NCBI RefSeq assembly: GCF_029643425.1
Contig: NZ_CP119106.1
Location: 1,550,001 to 1,614,000, forward strand
Reading direction: 5' to 3'
Origin: Isoptericola sp. AK164
GTDB lineage: Bacteria; Actinomycetota; Actinomycetes; Actinomycetales; Cellulomonadaceae
Length of the DNA stretch: 64,000 nucleotides
Below the pieces are notes generated by a model. That model was given only the letters and a program-made list of their open reading frames with translations. It was not told the DNA's origin and searched no databases. The stretch's first letter is position 1. Each line of letters starts with the position of its first letter. This document shows positions 11,634 through 22,681 of the stretch, piece by piece. Made by a program: the position numbers and the translations under genes.

Positions 11634-13340
11634 TCAGTCCCGGTCGCGAAGCGTGGCGGCCGGCTCGGGACGGTGCACGCCCCGCGGACGGTAGCCCAGC
11701 GCGTCGGAGACGCCGGCCAGGTCGGCCAGGAGCCACACGATGGCCAGCCACATCTCCGTGCCCTGCAGACCCGGCCGTGCCTGCGGCAGCGACGCCGTCG
11801 AGGCGTCCGACGCCCGGAAGGCGAAGCCCTGGTCCGGCTCCCAGCGGCCGAGCGCCTGGCCCAGGAGCGTCCGGGCGACGTCGACGACCTCGTCCGACCG
11901 GTGGCCCGTGGCGCGCGTGAGCCACAGCGGGTGGGCCACGTCGAGGACGTTGCAGGCGTTCTGCCGTCCGGGATGGAAGTAACGCGCGTCGCGCACGTGC
12001 GCCAGGACGGTGTCGACGACGCGCTCCGGGTACGGGACGGGCACGCCGTGCTGGGCGAAGGTGCCGCGCGTGGTGCGGTAGTAGCCGTTCACCGTCAGCA
12101 GCAGGTCGCCGTCCGGGCCGGGCCGGCCCCACATGCCGGTCCGCGGGTCGGCCTGTGACAGCAGTCGGCCGAGCAGGGCCTCGGTGGCGCCCGGCGGCGT
12201 GTCGACGCCGAGCTCCCGGTTGCGGTGCAGCGCCGTGCCGAGCACGTCGACCCAGTGACCCGTCGCCCAGGGGTCGGCGAGCCGGTCCTGCTCCCGCAGC
12301 CCGTGCAGGACGTCCTCCAGCGACGCGTCGGACACGACGGCGACCGGGTGCGCGAAGCGCGAGCCGAGCAGCTCCAGGGCGTACCCGACGCTGAGCACGT
12401 GGTAGGCGGCCTCCGGGTCGAACAGGCCGGTCCCGGGGCGGCGCGGGACGCCGTCGGGACCCAGCTCGCCCACCATCCCGGTGCCGGCGTCCTGCCACGA
12501 CCGCAGGCGGTCCACCTGTTCGGTGGCGGGGAGCTGCGGGGGTGGCCCGTCGAGCAGGAGGTCGGCCACCTCGACGGCGTCGCACTGCGCGCGGACCGTC
12601 GCCGAGACGCCCGGAGCGTCGAGGAAGAGTCCCGTCGCGGGGTCCCAGCACCGGTCCAGCACCGCACGGGCCTGCGCGCGGGCGGCGTCCGCGAACCGCG
12701 CCACGGCGGCCGCGAGGTCGTCGCGCGGCGCGGCCTCCGGCGTGGGCGGTGCCGTGCGCCACTTGAGGACGCGCGCGGGGTTCCCCCCGACGACGGCGCC
12801 CGGCGGGACGTCCTTGGTCACCACGGCCCCGGCCGCCAGCACGGCCTTGTCGCCGACGCGGACGCCGTCCAGCACCACCACGTGGGAGCCGATCCAGACG
12901 TCGTCGCCGATCGTGATGCCCTGCACCCGCAGCGGCTGGCGGTGGATCTCGGTGTCCGGGTCGTCCATCGTGTGGTTGAAGCCGAGCAGGGAGGTGTGTG
13001 CACCGATCCGGACGGCGTCGCCGATCCGGACCTCGCCACGCACCACGGTGTACGGGTTGACCGAGCAGTCGCGGCCGGCCCGGACGTCGCCGGAGAGCAC
13101 GGCGCCGGCGGCGACGTAGGTGCGGTCGCCGAGCTCCAGGACGTCGGTGGTGACCGACGCCAGCGCGGAGACGAAGCAGCGCTCGCCGCACCGGACGCCG
13201 CGCCCCGCGAGCTCCGCCTGGAGAGCCTGCTGCCGGTCTCGCTGCGCGGCGTCGGCCTCGGACCAGAACCGCCAGGGCTCGTAGTCCAGGTCGTGGCGGC
13301 CGGACGTCGTCGTCGGCTGCGTGGTGGTCGTCGGGCTCAT
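11634..13340 (-). CDS. Hexapeptide-repeat acyltransferase fused to an alpha/alpha-barrel domain
   Basis: A 568-residue two-domain protein. Residues about 55-190 form a left-handed beta-helix acyltransferase of the maltose/galactoside acetyltransferase type, with [19 protein letters not shown], the active-site-like [30 protein letters not shown] and [15 protein letters not shown]. Residues about 205-560 are helical with repeats such as [27 protein letters not shown] and [20 protein letters not shown], like a six-hairpin glycosidase fold. No catalytic acids can be assigned. The ATG start follows GGGAGAGCG. It is divergent from a sugar-type regulator, suggesting a carbohydrate role. Confidence 0.75.
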   Translation of the reverse strand: MSPTTTTQPTTTSGRHDLDYEPWRFWSEADAAQRDRQQALQAELAGRGVRCGERCFVSALASVTTDVLELGDRTYVAAGAVLSGDVRAGRDCSVNPYTVVRGEVRIGDAVRIGAHTSLLGFNHTMDDPDTEIHRQPLRVQGITIGDDVWIGSHVVVLDGVRVGDKAVLAAGAVVTKDVPPGAVVGGNPARVLKWRTAPPTPEAAPRDDLAAAVARFADAARAQARAVLDRCWDPATGLFLDAPGVSATVRAQCDAVEVADLLLDGPPPQLPATEQVDRLRSWQDAGTGMVGELGPDGVPRRPGTGLFDPEAAYHVLSVGYALELLGSRFAHPVAVVSDASLEDVLHGLREQDRLADPWATGHWVDVLGTALHRNRELGVDTPPGATEALLGRLLSQADPRTGMWGRPGPDGDLLLTVNGYYRTTRGTFAQHGVPVPYPERVVDTVLAHVRDARYFHPGRQNACNVLDVAHPLWLTRATGHRSDEVVDVARTLLGQALGRWEPDQGFAFRASDASTASLPQARPGLQGTEMWLAIVWLLADLAGVSDALGYRPRGVHRPEPAATLRDRD

Positions 13341-13417
13341 CGCTCTCCCTCGTGCGTGGTGTCGTCGTCCGAGTCTCGGACCGGGCATGCTGGGACGACC
13401 AGCAGATCGCCCAGGAA

Positions 13418-13439
13418 CGAACAGACTCGAACAGCGAGT
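13418..13439. promoter_or_regulatory. Candidate operator upstream of the DeoR/LacI hybrid regulator
   Basis: Two copies of CGAACAG (13418-13424 and 13428-13434) are spaced 10 bases apart, one helical turn, and the second copy lies within a dyad ACTCG-N5-CGAGT (13425-13439). The site is 14 bases before the regulator's ATG, in the divergent intergenic region. Autoregulation is an inference. Confidence 0.45.
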
Positions 13440-13452
13440 GAACGGGGAACCC

Positions 13453-14601
13453 ATGCCGACCGGCCCGTCCCAGCCCGGTGCGCCGCCCGCCCAGCTCGGC
13501 GCGCGGCGCCGGGAGCACGTCCTGCGCCGGTTGCGGACCGACGGCACCGTCCGGGTGAACGACCTCGCCGCCGAGCTCGGTGTGTCGGCCATGACCGTCC
13601 GGCGCGACCTCAACGCGCTCGCGACGCGCGGGCTGCTCGACCGCGTCCACGGGGGCGCCACGCTCCCGGACCCCTTCGTCCCGGCGTCCGAGCGGGGGAC
13701 GCCGGACGGGCGGTCACGCTTCACCGTCGGGCTGGTCGTGCCGCAGCTCGACTACTACTTCCCGCCCCTGGTGGCCGGGGCCCGGGCGGCCGCCGCGGCG
13801 GCGGGGGTCCGCCTCGTCATCCGCACGACCGCCTACGACCCGGACGAGGAGCGGCACCAGGTCCGGCGTCTGGCCGAGACGCCGGGCATCGACGGTCTCG
13901 TCGTGGCTCCCGACGTCCGCGGTGCCGCCGGGGCCGAGCTGCTCCGCCGGCTGGACCGCCTGCCGCTGCCCGTGGTGCTGGCCGAGCGGCAGCCGCCCGG
14001 CCCGATGCCGCTCGCCCGCCTGGAGTGGGTGGCGGCGGACCACGTGGCGGGCGCGGCGACCGCGGTGTGGCACCTGCACGCCCAGGGCCACCGGAGCATC
14101 GGGCTGCTCACGCTGGCCGCGTCGACGACGTCGGACCTGCTGCACCACGGGTGGTCCGACGCCCTGCGGTCGCTCGACGTCGATCCCGCGCAGCAGCTCA
14201 CCGGTCCGACGGACGGGTTCGGGGCGCCCGGCCGGGCCGAGGTCCTGGCCGGCGTCCTCGACGACGTCGTCGCGTCCGGGACGACGGCGGTGGTGGTCCA
14301 GGGCGACCCGGCCGCCGTGAACCTCGCCCAGTACTGCGCCGAGGCCGGTGTCGTGGTGCCGGACGACCTGGCGATCGTGGCCTACGACGACCAGGTGGCC
14401 GAGCTGGCCGACCCGCCGTTGACCGCCGTCCGCCCGCCGCTGCCGGAGGTGGGGCGCCTGGCCGTGGAGACCGTCGTCGCGCGGCTGGTCGAGGGTGCGG
14501 AGCGGTCGGTCCACCGGTCGCTCATCGCGCCCGCGCTGGTGGTGCGGGCGTCCAGCACGGCCGTCGCCCGGTCGTCCGATGCCGTAGAGTCCTGCCCGTG
14601 A
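13453..14601 (+). CDS. Hybrid regulator: DeoR-type HTH with LacI-type sugar sensor domain
   Basis: A 382-residue regulator. The N-terminal winged HTH (about residues 18-70, [24 protein letters not shown], then RVHGGATL) is DeoR-type. The remainder is a LacI/periplasmic-binding fold, starting [22 protein letters not shown], with the usual [10 protein letters not shown] and [23 protein letters not shown] blocks. Ligand is probably a sugar. The ATG start is used; an in-frame GTG lies five codons upstream. The likely target is the divergent acyltransferase-fusion gene and itself. Confidence 0.85.
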   Translation: MPTGPSQPGAPPAQLGARRREHVLRRLRTDGTVRVNDLAAELGVSAMTVRRDLNALATRGLLDRVHGGATLPDPFVPASERGTPDGRSRFTVGLVVPQLDYYFPPLVAGARAAAAAAGVRLVIRTTAYDPDEERHQVRRLAETPGIDGLVVAPDVRGAAGAELLRRLDRLPLPVVLAERQPPGPMPLARLEWVAADHVAGAATAVWHLHAQGHRSIGLLTLAASTTSDLLHHGWSDALRSLDVDPAQQLTGPTDGFGAPGRAEVLAGVLDDVVASGTTAVVVQGDPAAVNLAQYCAEAGVVVPDDLAIVAYDDQVAELADPPLTAVRPPLPEVGRLAVETVVARLVEGAERSVHRSLIAPALVVRASSTAVARSSDAVESCP

Positions 14602-14723
14602 CCTGCACCGATGCGCCGCCGCTCCGGGCGGACGTCGCGACCCGTCGTCCTGCGCCACGGTGACGGCCCACGCCCCCCCGGGTCTCCCGAGCGATCTCGG
14701 CCGCCCTCGCCGCCACGACGATC

Positions 14724-16157
14724 GTGGTCGGCCTGGCCGGGCGCACCGTCCTCCCCGAGGCGGTCGGCGGCCCGCTCGGCGACGCGCTCTCCGCGGTGCT
14801 GGTCGTCTGGCTCGTGGTGCTGCTGGCTCCCCGGACGCCCCCGGCGGTCGCGGCCTCGGTGGCGCTCGCGGTCTGCGCGGTGATCGAGGCGTCCCACCTC
14901 ACCCCGCTCGCCCCCGCGCTCCTCGACCGGTGGCCCACGGCCCGGTTCGTCGTCGGCACGACCTTCGCGGTGCAGGACCTGGCCTGGTACGCGCTGGGGG
15001 CGGCCCTGGCCGGGACGCTCGTCGCCGCCGTGACGCCCCGCCGGGGTGGGACCGGCCAGACGCTGCGGCACGCGCCCACCGCCGCCGCGGTGCGGGGCCG
15101 CCGTGCCGCCTCGGTGGTCGCCCCGCTGACGGTCCTCGGTCTTCTCGTGGCGGGCGGTCTCGTCCTCGGCCGGATCGTCGAGGCCGAGGCCGTCGAGCTG
15201 ACCGCCGAGGTCACCACCGCGCAGCGGGAGCTGGGCACGTCCGCGGACAAGGTGGCCGACGACGCCGTCCGGGAGCGGCTCGCCGCGGCCCTCGACAGCG
15301 CGGGGTCGGTGCTCGAGGCCACCCCTGTGCTGCACCGGTTGCCGGGCGACGCCCGGGCGGCGGCCGCCGGCCTCGAGGACGCGATCGAGGCCGTGCAGGC
15401 GTCCCGTCGGGAGCACGCGACCGACCGGGCGACGACCGCCCGCGAGGAGGCGGCCCCCGTGCGCCGCCGTGCCGAACGCGTGCTGGATGCGGCCGACGCG
15501 CTCGCCGAGTCGGGGCAGGACGCCGGTGAGGCGACCCGGGCAGCGGTCCGTGACGCGCTGGGAGCCGTCGACGACACGGTCGCCCTCGCCGACCCGGACC
15601 GCCTCGCCCAGATGCCGCTCGCCGACCTCGAGGAGGTCGCCCCCGTGCTCCGGGCGCGTCAGGACGCCGTCGGCACGGCGACCGCGAGGCTGATGTCGGC
15701 CCAGGACGACGTCGTCTGCCCGTTCCCCGACCAGGTCTGGTTCCCCGAGGGCGGCCGGATACCCGCCGACGACCTCGCGCCGATCCCGTGGGCACCGCAG
15801 CACTCGGTGCGGGCCGACCTCCTCGACGGCCTCGTCGCGCTCGACGAGGCCTACCTCGCGCAGTTCGGGGCGCACCTCGTCGTGAACTCCGCGTACCGGA
15901 GCATGGACGAGCAGCGCGAGGTCTACCGTCCCGAGAACCCGAACCCGCTGGCGGCGCCGCCCGGATGCTCGAACCACGGTCTGGGCACCGCCGTCGACCT
16001 CAGCGTGGGACCTGAAGGGTTCGACGGCGCGCGGTTCGCGTGGCTGGCGGAGCACGCCGAGCAGTACGGCTGGACCCACCCGGACTGGGCCGGACCGACC
16101 GGCCGCCTCCCGGAGCCCTGGCACTGGGAGGCGGTGGCGACCCCGGACGCCTACTGA
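14724..16157 (+). CDS. DUF2809 membrane domain fused to VanY-type D-Ala-D-Ala carboxypeptidase
   Basis: At least 477 residues. The N-terminal 120 residues form a membrane domain like DUF2809 (FVVGTTFAVQDLAWYALGAAL), then a helix at about 130-150, a long alpha-helical coiled region (about 155-330) and a C-terminal M15B peptidase. Peptidase landmarks are R392 in AYRSMDEQ, H418 and D425 in HGLGTAVD, and E464 and H467 in EPWHWE, the zinc site of VanY enzymes that trim peptidoglycan stem peptides. The annotated GTG at 14724 cuts the first helix. The matching upstream residues lie in frame but follow a stop at 14661, and a run of seven C at 14673-14679 is a likely single-base indel. Confidence 0.8.
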   Translation: MVGLAGRTVLPEAVGGPLGDALSAVLVVWLVVLLAPRTPPAVAASVALAVCAVIEASHLTPLAPALLDRWPTARFVVGTTFAVQDLAWYALGAALAGTLVAAVTPRRGGTGQTLRHAPTAAAVRGRRAASVVAPLTVLGLLVAGGLVLGRIVEAEAVELTAEVTTAQRELGTSADKVADDAVRERLAAALDSAGSVLEATPVLHRLPGDARAAAAGLEDAIEAVQASRREHATDRATTAREEAAPVRRRAERVLDAADALAESGQDAGEATRAAVRDALGAVDDTVALADPDRLAQMPLADLEEVAPVLRARQDAVGTATARLMSAQDDVVCPFPDQVWFPEGGRIPADDLAPIPWAPQHSVRADLLDGLVALDEAYLAQFGAHLVVNSAYRSMDEQREVYRPENPNPLAAPPGCSNHGLGTAVDLSVGPEGFDGARFAWLAEHAEQYGWTHPDWAGPTGRLPEPWHWEAVATPDAY

Positions 16158-16178
16158 CCGCCGCGGCCCGAGGGGGCG

Positions 16179-17051
16179 TCAGACCTCGGTGTCCGCCTCG
16201 GTCCCGGTGCGGGCGCCCTGCTTGCGCAGGTATCGCCGGTCGTCGTTGGCGAACGAGTAGTAGTAGCCGATGAGCAGCCCGCCGCCGATGAAGTTCCCCG
16301 CCAGCACGACGGCGAGGTTGCCGAGCGCGAGTCCGACGTCGATGCCGTCGTGGAGACCGACCATGAGGAACAGCGCGGTGTTCGCCACGGAGTGCTCGAA
16401 GCCGACGAACGCGAAGACGAACACGCTCATGATCATCATGAGCGCCTTGGTGCCGTCGTTCTTCACGAAGCCGTTGTAGACGAGCAGCATGCCGAGGTTG
16501 ATCATGAAGTTGCACAGCACCGCACGGACGAACAGGTCCGACCATCCCGCCAGACCCTCGGTGAGGTAGCCGAGCTTGTGGTCCACGGAGTGCTGCATCT
16601 GCTCGCCCACCGCGCCGTCGCCGAGCGTGGAGCCGAGCACGGCCAGCGCGACGGCGAGGCCGCCGAGGATGTTGCCCAGGTAGCACAGGAGCAGGACGTG
16701 CAGCCCGCGCCAGGCGGAGATCTTCTTGTAGTACCGACCGACCGACACGATCATCATGTTCGACGTCAGCAGCTCGGACTTGCTGAAGTAGATGAACACG
16801 AGCGCGAAGCCGAACACGAGCGCGCCGACCATGCTGCCGAGGCCGGCCAGGTCGCCGTCCCCGATCCCGGCGAACGTCGCGATCACCGTGTAGTAGGTGA
16901 TGTACATGATCCCGATGAGTGCACCGGCCATCGCGGCACGCATGAGGTAGATGTGTGCCAGCCCGCCGCTCATCGTCGACTTGGTCCGCAGCGCGTCCAG
17001 CACCGTGGAGATGAACTGCTTGCCAGGGAAGAGCCTGCCCTGATCATCCAT
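16179..17051 (-). CDS. Formate/nitrite channel family protein (FNT)
   Basis: A 290-residue FocA/NirC-like membrane channel with six helices. The pore-lining central histidine occurs in VGFEHSVANTALF, and the paired half-helix motif GLGSMVGALVFGFALVFIYFSKSELLTSN is typical. Family members carry formate, nitrite or hydrosulfide across the membrane. No formate lyase, nitrite reductase or sulfite gene lies nearby, so the substrate is open. It converges on the VanY gene and diverges from the ABC-F gene, with about 140 bases in between. Confidence 0.9.
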   Translation of the reverse strand: MDDQGRLFPGKQFISTVLDALRTKSTMSGGLAHIYLMRAAMAGALIGIMYITYYTVIATFAGIGDGDLAGLGSMVGALVFGFALVFIYFSKSELLTSNMMIVSVGRYYKKISAWRGLHVLLLCYLGNILGGLAVALAVLGSTLGDGAVGEQMQHSVDHKLGYLTEGLAGWSDLFVRAVLCNFMINLGMLLVYNGFVKNDGTKALMMIMSVFVFAFVGFEHSVANTALFLMVGLHDGIDVGLALGNLAVVLAGNFIGGGLLIGYYYSFANDDRRYLRKQGARTGTEADTEV

Positions 17052-17189
17052 GGTCTTACCTTAGACGTCGCACCGTGACGACGTCGGCCGACCACGGGGT
17101 CCGGTGACGTGACATGGGTCGCTGCCGGAGCGGGCGCCGGGCCGTAGACTGGCGCGCGACCCCGCACTCTTTCGAAGGACACCCCTGCC

Positions 17190-18788
<1,599 letters not shown>

Positions 18789-18795
18789 CGCCGGT

Positions 18796-18868
18796 CGCGA
18801 GATCGACCCGTCCGTCCCGGGACCGACGCACCGTCCGTCGGTCTCAGTCCGGGTACGTCGATCTCGCG
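18796..18868. repeat. Nested palindrome covering the SURF1 stop codon
   Basis: Outer arms of 12 bases (18796-18807 CGCGAGATCGAC and 18857-18868) enclose inner 7-base arms (18822-18828 and 18836-18842). The element lies between the ABC-F stop and the SURF1 stop and encodes the last SURF1 residues. Nested design and a GAGAT core resemble 42823-42910. It may serve as a bidirectional terminator. Confidence 0.6.
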
Positions 18869-19743
18869 GGGGCCTGGTGGGCGGCGTCCAGGACGGCGTC
18901 CTCGTAGTCCTCGTCGACGTGCCGACGGCGCGGTCGCCGCGGTCGTGAGGTGCCCTCGGGGTCGTCGGCGGCCAGCAGCTCGCCGGCCGTGACCGTGGCC
19001 GCCCGGGTCTCGCGGCGCCACAGCAGCACGTAGCCGCCGACGGCCCCGAGCGCGAAGATCGCCCACTGGAACGTGTAGCTCAGGTGCGATCCGGGGTCGG
19101 TGTCGGGGCGGGGGAGCGCCACGGGCGTCTCGGCCGCCGCCGGGTCCTCGCTGCGCATCTGGCCGTAGGCCCCGACCGTCGCCGCCGCCGTCGTCGCCGC
19201 GCCGTCGGCGGCACCCTGGGCCAGCACCTGCTCGGTGTTGATCCGCACGACCGTGCCCGACGGCGCGCCCCGGTCGGACGCCGGCTCGTCGGCCCGCAGC
19301 GTCATGGTCACGGTCACCTCGCCGTCGGGCGGGTCGGGCACGAACGCCGGCTCGCCGGCGTCGGCGCCGAGCGGGACGAACCCCCGGTCGACGACGAGGA
19401 CGACCTCCTCGCCCCCGAGCTCCGTGCGCAGCGGCACCAGGAGGTGGAAGCCGGGCGTGCCGCCGACGGGGCGGTTGCGCAGCAGCACCGTGCCGGCGGG
19501 GTCGTACTCGCCGGTGACGACGGCGGGGCGCCACACGTCCCGCGGCGCCAGCTCCTCGTCCGGTCCGCCCACGAACGTCGCCAGGGGCTCCGGGTCAGCG
19601 GTGTAGTTGGCCTCGACGAGGTCGATCTGCGCCTGCCGGTCGGTGTAGCGGTGCCACTGCCACAGGGCCGCCAGGACGCACAGGGCGGCAAGCAGCACGG
19701 CGGCCAGACCGAGCGTGACCCACTGCCGGCGGGTCCGCCTCAC
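18844..19743 (-). CDS. SURF1 family cytochrome oxidase assembly protein
   Basis: A 299-residue membrane protein with one N-terminal helix (about residues 8-28), a large extracytoplasmic domain and a second helix at about 228-248 (FQWAIFALGAVGGYVLLWRR). The family blocks LWQWHRYTDR, RPAVVTGEYDP, LLRNRPVGGTPGFHLLVPL and VVDRGFVPLG are present. SURF1 helps mature heme-copper oxidase, consistent with ctaA elsewhere in the window. The last codons lie in a palindromic element. It overlaps the upstream small gene. Confidence 0.9.
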   Translation of the reverse strand: MRRTRRQWVTLGLAAVLLAALCVLAALWQWHRYTDRQAQIDLVEANYTADPEPLATFVGGPDEELAPRDVWRPAVVTGEYDPAGTVLLRNRPVGGTPGFHLLVPLRTELGGEEVVLVVDRGFVPLGADAGEPAFVPDPPDGEVTVTMTLRADEPASDRGAPSGTVVRINTEQVLAQGAADGAATTAAATVGAYGQMRSEDPAAAETPVALPRPDTDPGSHLSYTFQWAIFALGAVGGYVLLWRRETRAATVTAGELLAADDPEGTSRPRRPRRRHVDEDYEDAVLDAAHQAPARSTYPD

Positions 19744-19979
19744 GCACGCTCCAGCTCGTCGACGCCGACGGTCTGCTTCCAGAAGCCTCGGGCGCCGAGG
19801 AACCGCTCGAGGTGGTCACGGTGGTCGGAGCAGGCGAGCCACACCTTGCGCCGCTCCGGCGTGTGCAGCTTGGGGTTGTTCCACAGCAGGCCCCAGCGCG
19901 CCTCGTCACGGCACCCCTTGGCCGAGCAGACCAGGGCGTCGTCGGCGACGGGGTCGGCCCCCAGGCCGAGCACGTCCAT
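19740..19979 (-). CDS. Small conserved protein with possible zinc-binding Cys/His
   Basis: A 79-residue protein lying between the DUF3099 and SURF1 genes, with overlaps at both ends (start overlaps the DUF3099 stop as ATGA). It has C-x4-C in VCSAKGC and C-x2-H in ACSDHRDHL, which could form a small zinc site. Homologues in actinobacteria sit in the same place but the function is unknown. It ends ARGFWKQTVGVDELERA. Confidence 0.75.
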   Translation of the reverse strand: MDVLGLGADPVADDALVCSAKGCRDEARWGLLWNNPKLHTPERRKVWLACSDHRDHLERFLGARGFWKQTVGVDELERA

Positions 19980-20344
19980 CAGTGGTCCTTCCGGTCGGAG
20001 TCGTCGGTGTCGTCGGTGTGCTCCACGATGCGCACGTCGTCCGGTGGCGCCGCGGGCGTCGTCGGCAGCTCGCGCGGCATCTCCGGCGGCAGCGACTCGA
20101 CGTCGCGCGCGCTGCGGTCGCGGCCCGCGTTGGCGAACAGCACGGCCGTGTACGGCAGGATGACGGCGCCGGCGATGCAGGCCCACAGCAGCCAGCCGTC
20201 GACGAGCAGCACCGCCGTCAGGATGAGGACCACGCGCAGGCCCATCTGGATGAGGTACGCCCGCATGCGTCGGTGCTGGTCGTCCGACAGGTTCGTCGGG
20301 ACGGCCGTGATCGAGTGCACCTCGGACGGGCTGGACGTACTCAC
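19979..20344 (-). CDS. DUF3099 family small membrane protein
   Basis: A 121-residue protein with two predicted helices (about residues 33-75, MGLRVVLILTAVLLVDGWLLWACIAGAVILPY) and acidic tail. The N-terminal ITAVPTNLSDDQHRRMRAYLIQMG fits DUF3099. Function unknown. It heads the small operon DUF3099 - small Cys protein - SURF1 with overlapping stop and start codons. Confidence 0.85.
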   Translation of the reverse strand: MSTSSPSEVHSITAVPTNLSDDQHRRMRAYLIQMGLRVVLILTAVLLVDGWLLWACIAGAVILPYTAVLFANAGRDRSARDVESLPPEMPRELPTTPAAPPDDVRIVEHTDDTDDSDRKDH

Positions 20345-20467
20345 CTCGTCAGTCTACGGCGGCTCGGCGATGGTCCGGTCTTTGGAGGTTTCCCACAACG
20401 CGGACGCGCGACATGTGCCACGGCGTCAGCGCGGCGCACCACGTCCGACCAGGTACCGTCGCAGCGG

Positions 20468-20480
20468 CGTACGTCGTACG
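20468..20480. promoter_or_regulatory. Candidate operator upstream of fabG
   Basis: Two CGTACG palindromes separated by one base form a 13-base near-perfect dyad 35 bases before the fabG GTG. TetR-type regulators of fatty-acid genes bind similar dyads, but no regulator is identified here. Confidence 0.35.
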
Positions 20481-20514
20481 TCCGGGCCCGGCCCGTCGTC
20501 GAGAGGAGCATCCC

Positions 20515-21240
20515 GTGGCAGAGCAGGCAGCAACCGGTGGCCGCACCGTGGTCGTGACCGGGGCCGCGCGCGGCATCGGGCGGGCGATCGCGGAGCGTTT
20601 CGTCGCCGCCGGCGACACCGTCGCGACGATCTACCGCGGGGGAGACCTGCCCGAGGGGGTGCACGGGTTCGTCGCCGACGTCACCGACAGTGCGGCCGTC
20701 GACGCGGCGTTCACCGAACTCGAGCAGCAGCTCGGCGCACCGACGGTGCTCGTGGCCAACGCCGGCGTCACCCGCGACCAGCTCCTGATGCGGATGAGCG
20801 ACGAGGAGTTCGACCAGGTCGTCGACGTCAACCTCACCGGGACGTTCCGCTGCGTGCGGCGCGCCTCGAAGGGCATGATCCGCGCCCGGTCCGGCCGCAT
20901 CGTCCTCATCGGCTCCGTCGTCGGGCTCTACGGCGGCCCGGGCCAGGTCAACTACTCCTCGACCAAGGCCGCCCTGGTGGGCATGGCCCGGTCGATCACG
21001 CGCGAGCTCGGCGGGCGCGGGATCACCGCGAACGTCGTCGCGCCCGGCTTCGTGGAGACCGACATGACTGCCGCGCTGCCCGAGGACACCCAGAAGAAGT
21101 ACAAGTCCTCGATCCCCGCCGGGCGGTTCGCCGACCCGGCCGAGGTGGCCGGCGTGGTCGAGTTCCTCGCCTCCGACGCCGCCGCCTACGTCTCCGGCGC
21201 CGTCGTGCCCGTCGACGGCGGGCTCGGCATGGGGCACTGA
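20515..21240 (+). CDS. fabG: FabG-like beta-ketoacyl-ACP reductase
   Basis: A 241-residue short-chain reductase of type II fatty acid synthesis. It has the NADPH motif TGAARGIGRAIAE, NAG in VLVANAGVTRD, and the catalytic Ser-Tyr-Lys in LIGSVVGLYGGPGQVNYSSTK, ending in PVDGGLGMGH. The GTG start follows GAGAGGAG. It precedes fabI by 59 bases, the same pairing as mabA-inhA in mycobacteria. Confidence 0.93.
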   Translation: MAEQAATGGRTVVVTGAARGIGRAIAERFVAAGDTVATIYRGGDLPEGVHGFVADVTDSAAVDAAFTELEQQLGAPTVLVANAGVTRDQLLMRMSDEEFDQVVDVNLTGTFRCVRRASKGMIRARSGRIVLIGSVVGLYGGPGQVNYSSTKAALVGMARSITRELGGRGITANVVAPGFVETDMTAALPEDTQKKYKSSIPAGRFADPAEVAGVVEFLASDAAAYVSGAVVPVDGGLGMGH

Positions 21241-21299
21241 CTGTCCCTCGGGCCCCGACTCCCAGTACGCTCCGGAAAGAACTTCACCGAAAGGTCACC

Positions 21300-22067
21300 A
21301 TGGCTCTGCTCGACGGCAAGAAGCTGCTCATCACGGGCGTCCTCACGGACAGCTCCATCGCCTTCCACGCCGCACGCCTCGCCCAGGAAGAGGGCGCCGA
21401 GGTCGTCCTGACGTCCTTCGGGCGCCAGATGAAGCTCACGCAGGCCTTCGCCAAGCGCCTGCCCGTCACCGCCCCCGTCGTCGAGCTGGACGTCACCAGC
21501 GCCGAGGACCTCGGGGCGCTCGCGGAGCGCGTCGGGGAGCACACCGACCGCATCGACGGCGTCGTGCACTCGATCGGTTTCGCCCCCCAGAGCGTCATGG
21601 GCGGCAACTTCCTCACCGCCGAGTGGGACGACGTCGCCACCGCGATGCAGATCTCGACGTTCTCCTACAAGTCGCTCATCACGGCGGCGCAGCCGCTGAT
21701 GACCGACGGCGGCTCCTACGTGGGCCTGACCTTCGACGCCCAGTTCGCCTGGCCGGTCTACGACTGGATGGGCGTGGCCAAGGCCGGCCTGGAGTCCGCG
21801 AACCGCTACGTCGCCCGCGACCTGGGCCCCGAGGGCATCCGCGCGAACCTCGTGTCCGCCGGACCGATCCGCACCACCGCCGCGAAGTCCATCCCGGGCT
21901 TCGAGACGATGGAGGACGCCTGGCCGCAGCGCGCCCCGCTCGGCTGGGACCAGACGACCGCCGAGCCGGCCGCCCGCGCCGTCGTCGCGCTGCTGTCCGA
22001 CTGGTTCCCGGCCACGACCGGCGAGATCGTGCACGTCGACGGTGGCCTGCACGCGATGGGGCAGTGA
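21300..22067 (+). CDS. fabI: Enoyl-ACP reductase FabI/InhA-like
   Basis: A 255-residue enoyl-ACP reductase, the last step of each elongation cycle. It begins MALLDGKKLLITGVLTDSSIAF with the FabI-type nucleotide loop, has HSIGFAPQ and the catalytic Y154-x6-K161 in YDWMGVAKAGLE, and ends VDGGLHAMGQ. Enzymes of this type are the target of triclosan and isoniazid adducts. The ATG is preceded by GAAAGG. Confidence 0.95.
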   Translation: MALLDGKKLLITGVLTDSSIAFHAARLAQEEGAEVVLTSFGRQMKLTQAFAKRLPVTAPVVELDVTSAEDLGALAERVGEHTDRIDGVVHSIGFAPQSVMGGNFLTAEWDDVATAMQISTFSYKSLITAAQPLMTDGGSYVGLTFDAQFAWPVYDWMGVAKAGLESANRYVARDLGPEGIRANLVSAGPIRTTAAKSIPGFETMEDAWPQRAPLGWDQTTAEPAARAVVALLSDWFPATTGEIVHVDGGLHAMGQ

Positions 22068-22077
22068 TCCCGAGCCG

Positions 22078-22635
22078 ATGAACGTGTCGTCGACGCACTC
22101 GCCGGACGTCCCGCGTCAGGGGCGCCGTCTCGTGCTGCTGCGGCACGCCAAGGCCGAACCGGCCCGCGACCCGCTCCCGGACGCCGACCGGCCGCTCGCG
22201 CTCAAGGGGCGCAAGCAGGCCGGTCGGGTCGGGATGGCGCTCACGGCGGCCCACCTCGTCCCCGACCTCGCGCTCGTCTCGTCGTCGCTGCGCACCCGCC
22301 AGACCTGGGACCTGGCCGCCGCGCACCTCGCGGGCCGCGACGCGATCACCGTGGACGTGCGCGACGAGCTGTACGCGGCCAGCATCCGCGACGTGCTCGA
22401 GCTCGTGCGCGGGGCCGGCAGCGACGCGACGACGGTGCTCGTCGTCGGTCACGAGCCCACGATGGCGGCCACGGCCGCCTACCTGGCCGACCGGGACTCC
22501 GACGACGCCGCGCTCGCGCAGGTGCGCGTCGGCGTGCCGACGGCGACCTACTCGGTGCTGCACGCCGAGGACCTGCCCTGGTCGCAGTGGGGCAAGAAGT
22601 CCGCGACCCTGCTGCGGGTCGGCCGGCCGTCCTGA
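22078..22635 (+). CDS. SixA-type histidine phosphatase
   Basis: A 185-residue member of the histidine phosphatase superfamily, SixA branch. The phosphate-accepting histidine is in LVLLRHAKAEP, the second catalytic His in VVGHEPTMAATA, and SSLRTRQTW fits the conserved third block. SixA removes phosphate from histidine in phosphorelay proteins, although actinobacterial substrates are unknown. It starts 11 bases after fabI and converges on serB. Confidence 0.88.
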   Translation: MNVSSTHSPDVPRQGRRLVLLRHAKAEPARDPLPDADRPLALKGRKQAGRVGMALTAAHLVPDLALVSSSLRTRQTWDLAAAHLAGRDAITVDVRDELYAASIRDVLELVRGAGSDATTVLVVGHEPTMAATAAYLADRDSDDAALAQVRVGVPTATYSVLHAEDLPWSQWGKKSATLLRVGRPS

Positions 22636-22681
22636 GCCGGTCCGGGCCCCGTGGCGCCGCGTCGGGCGGCCCCGCGCCGCG

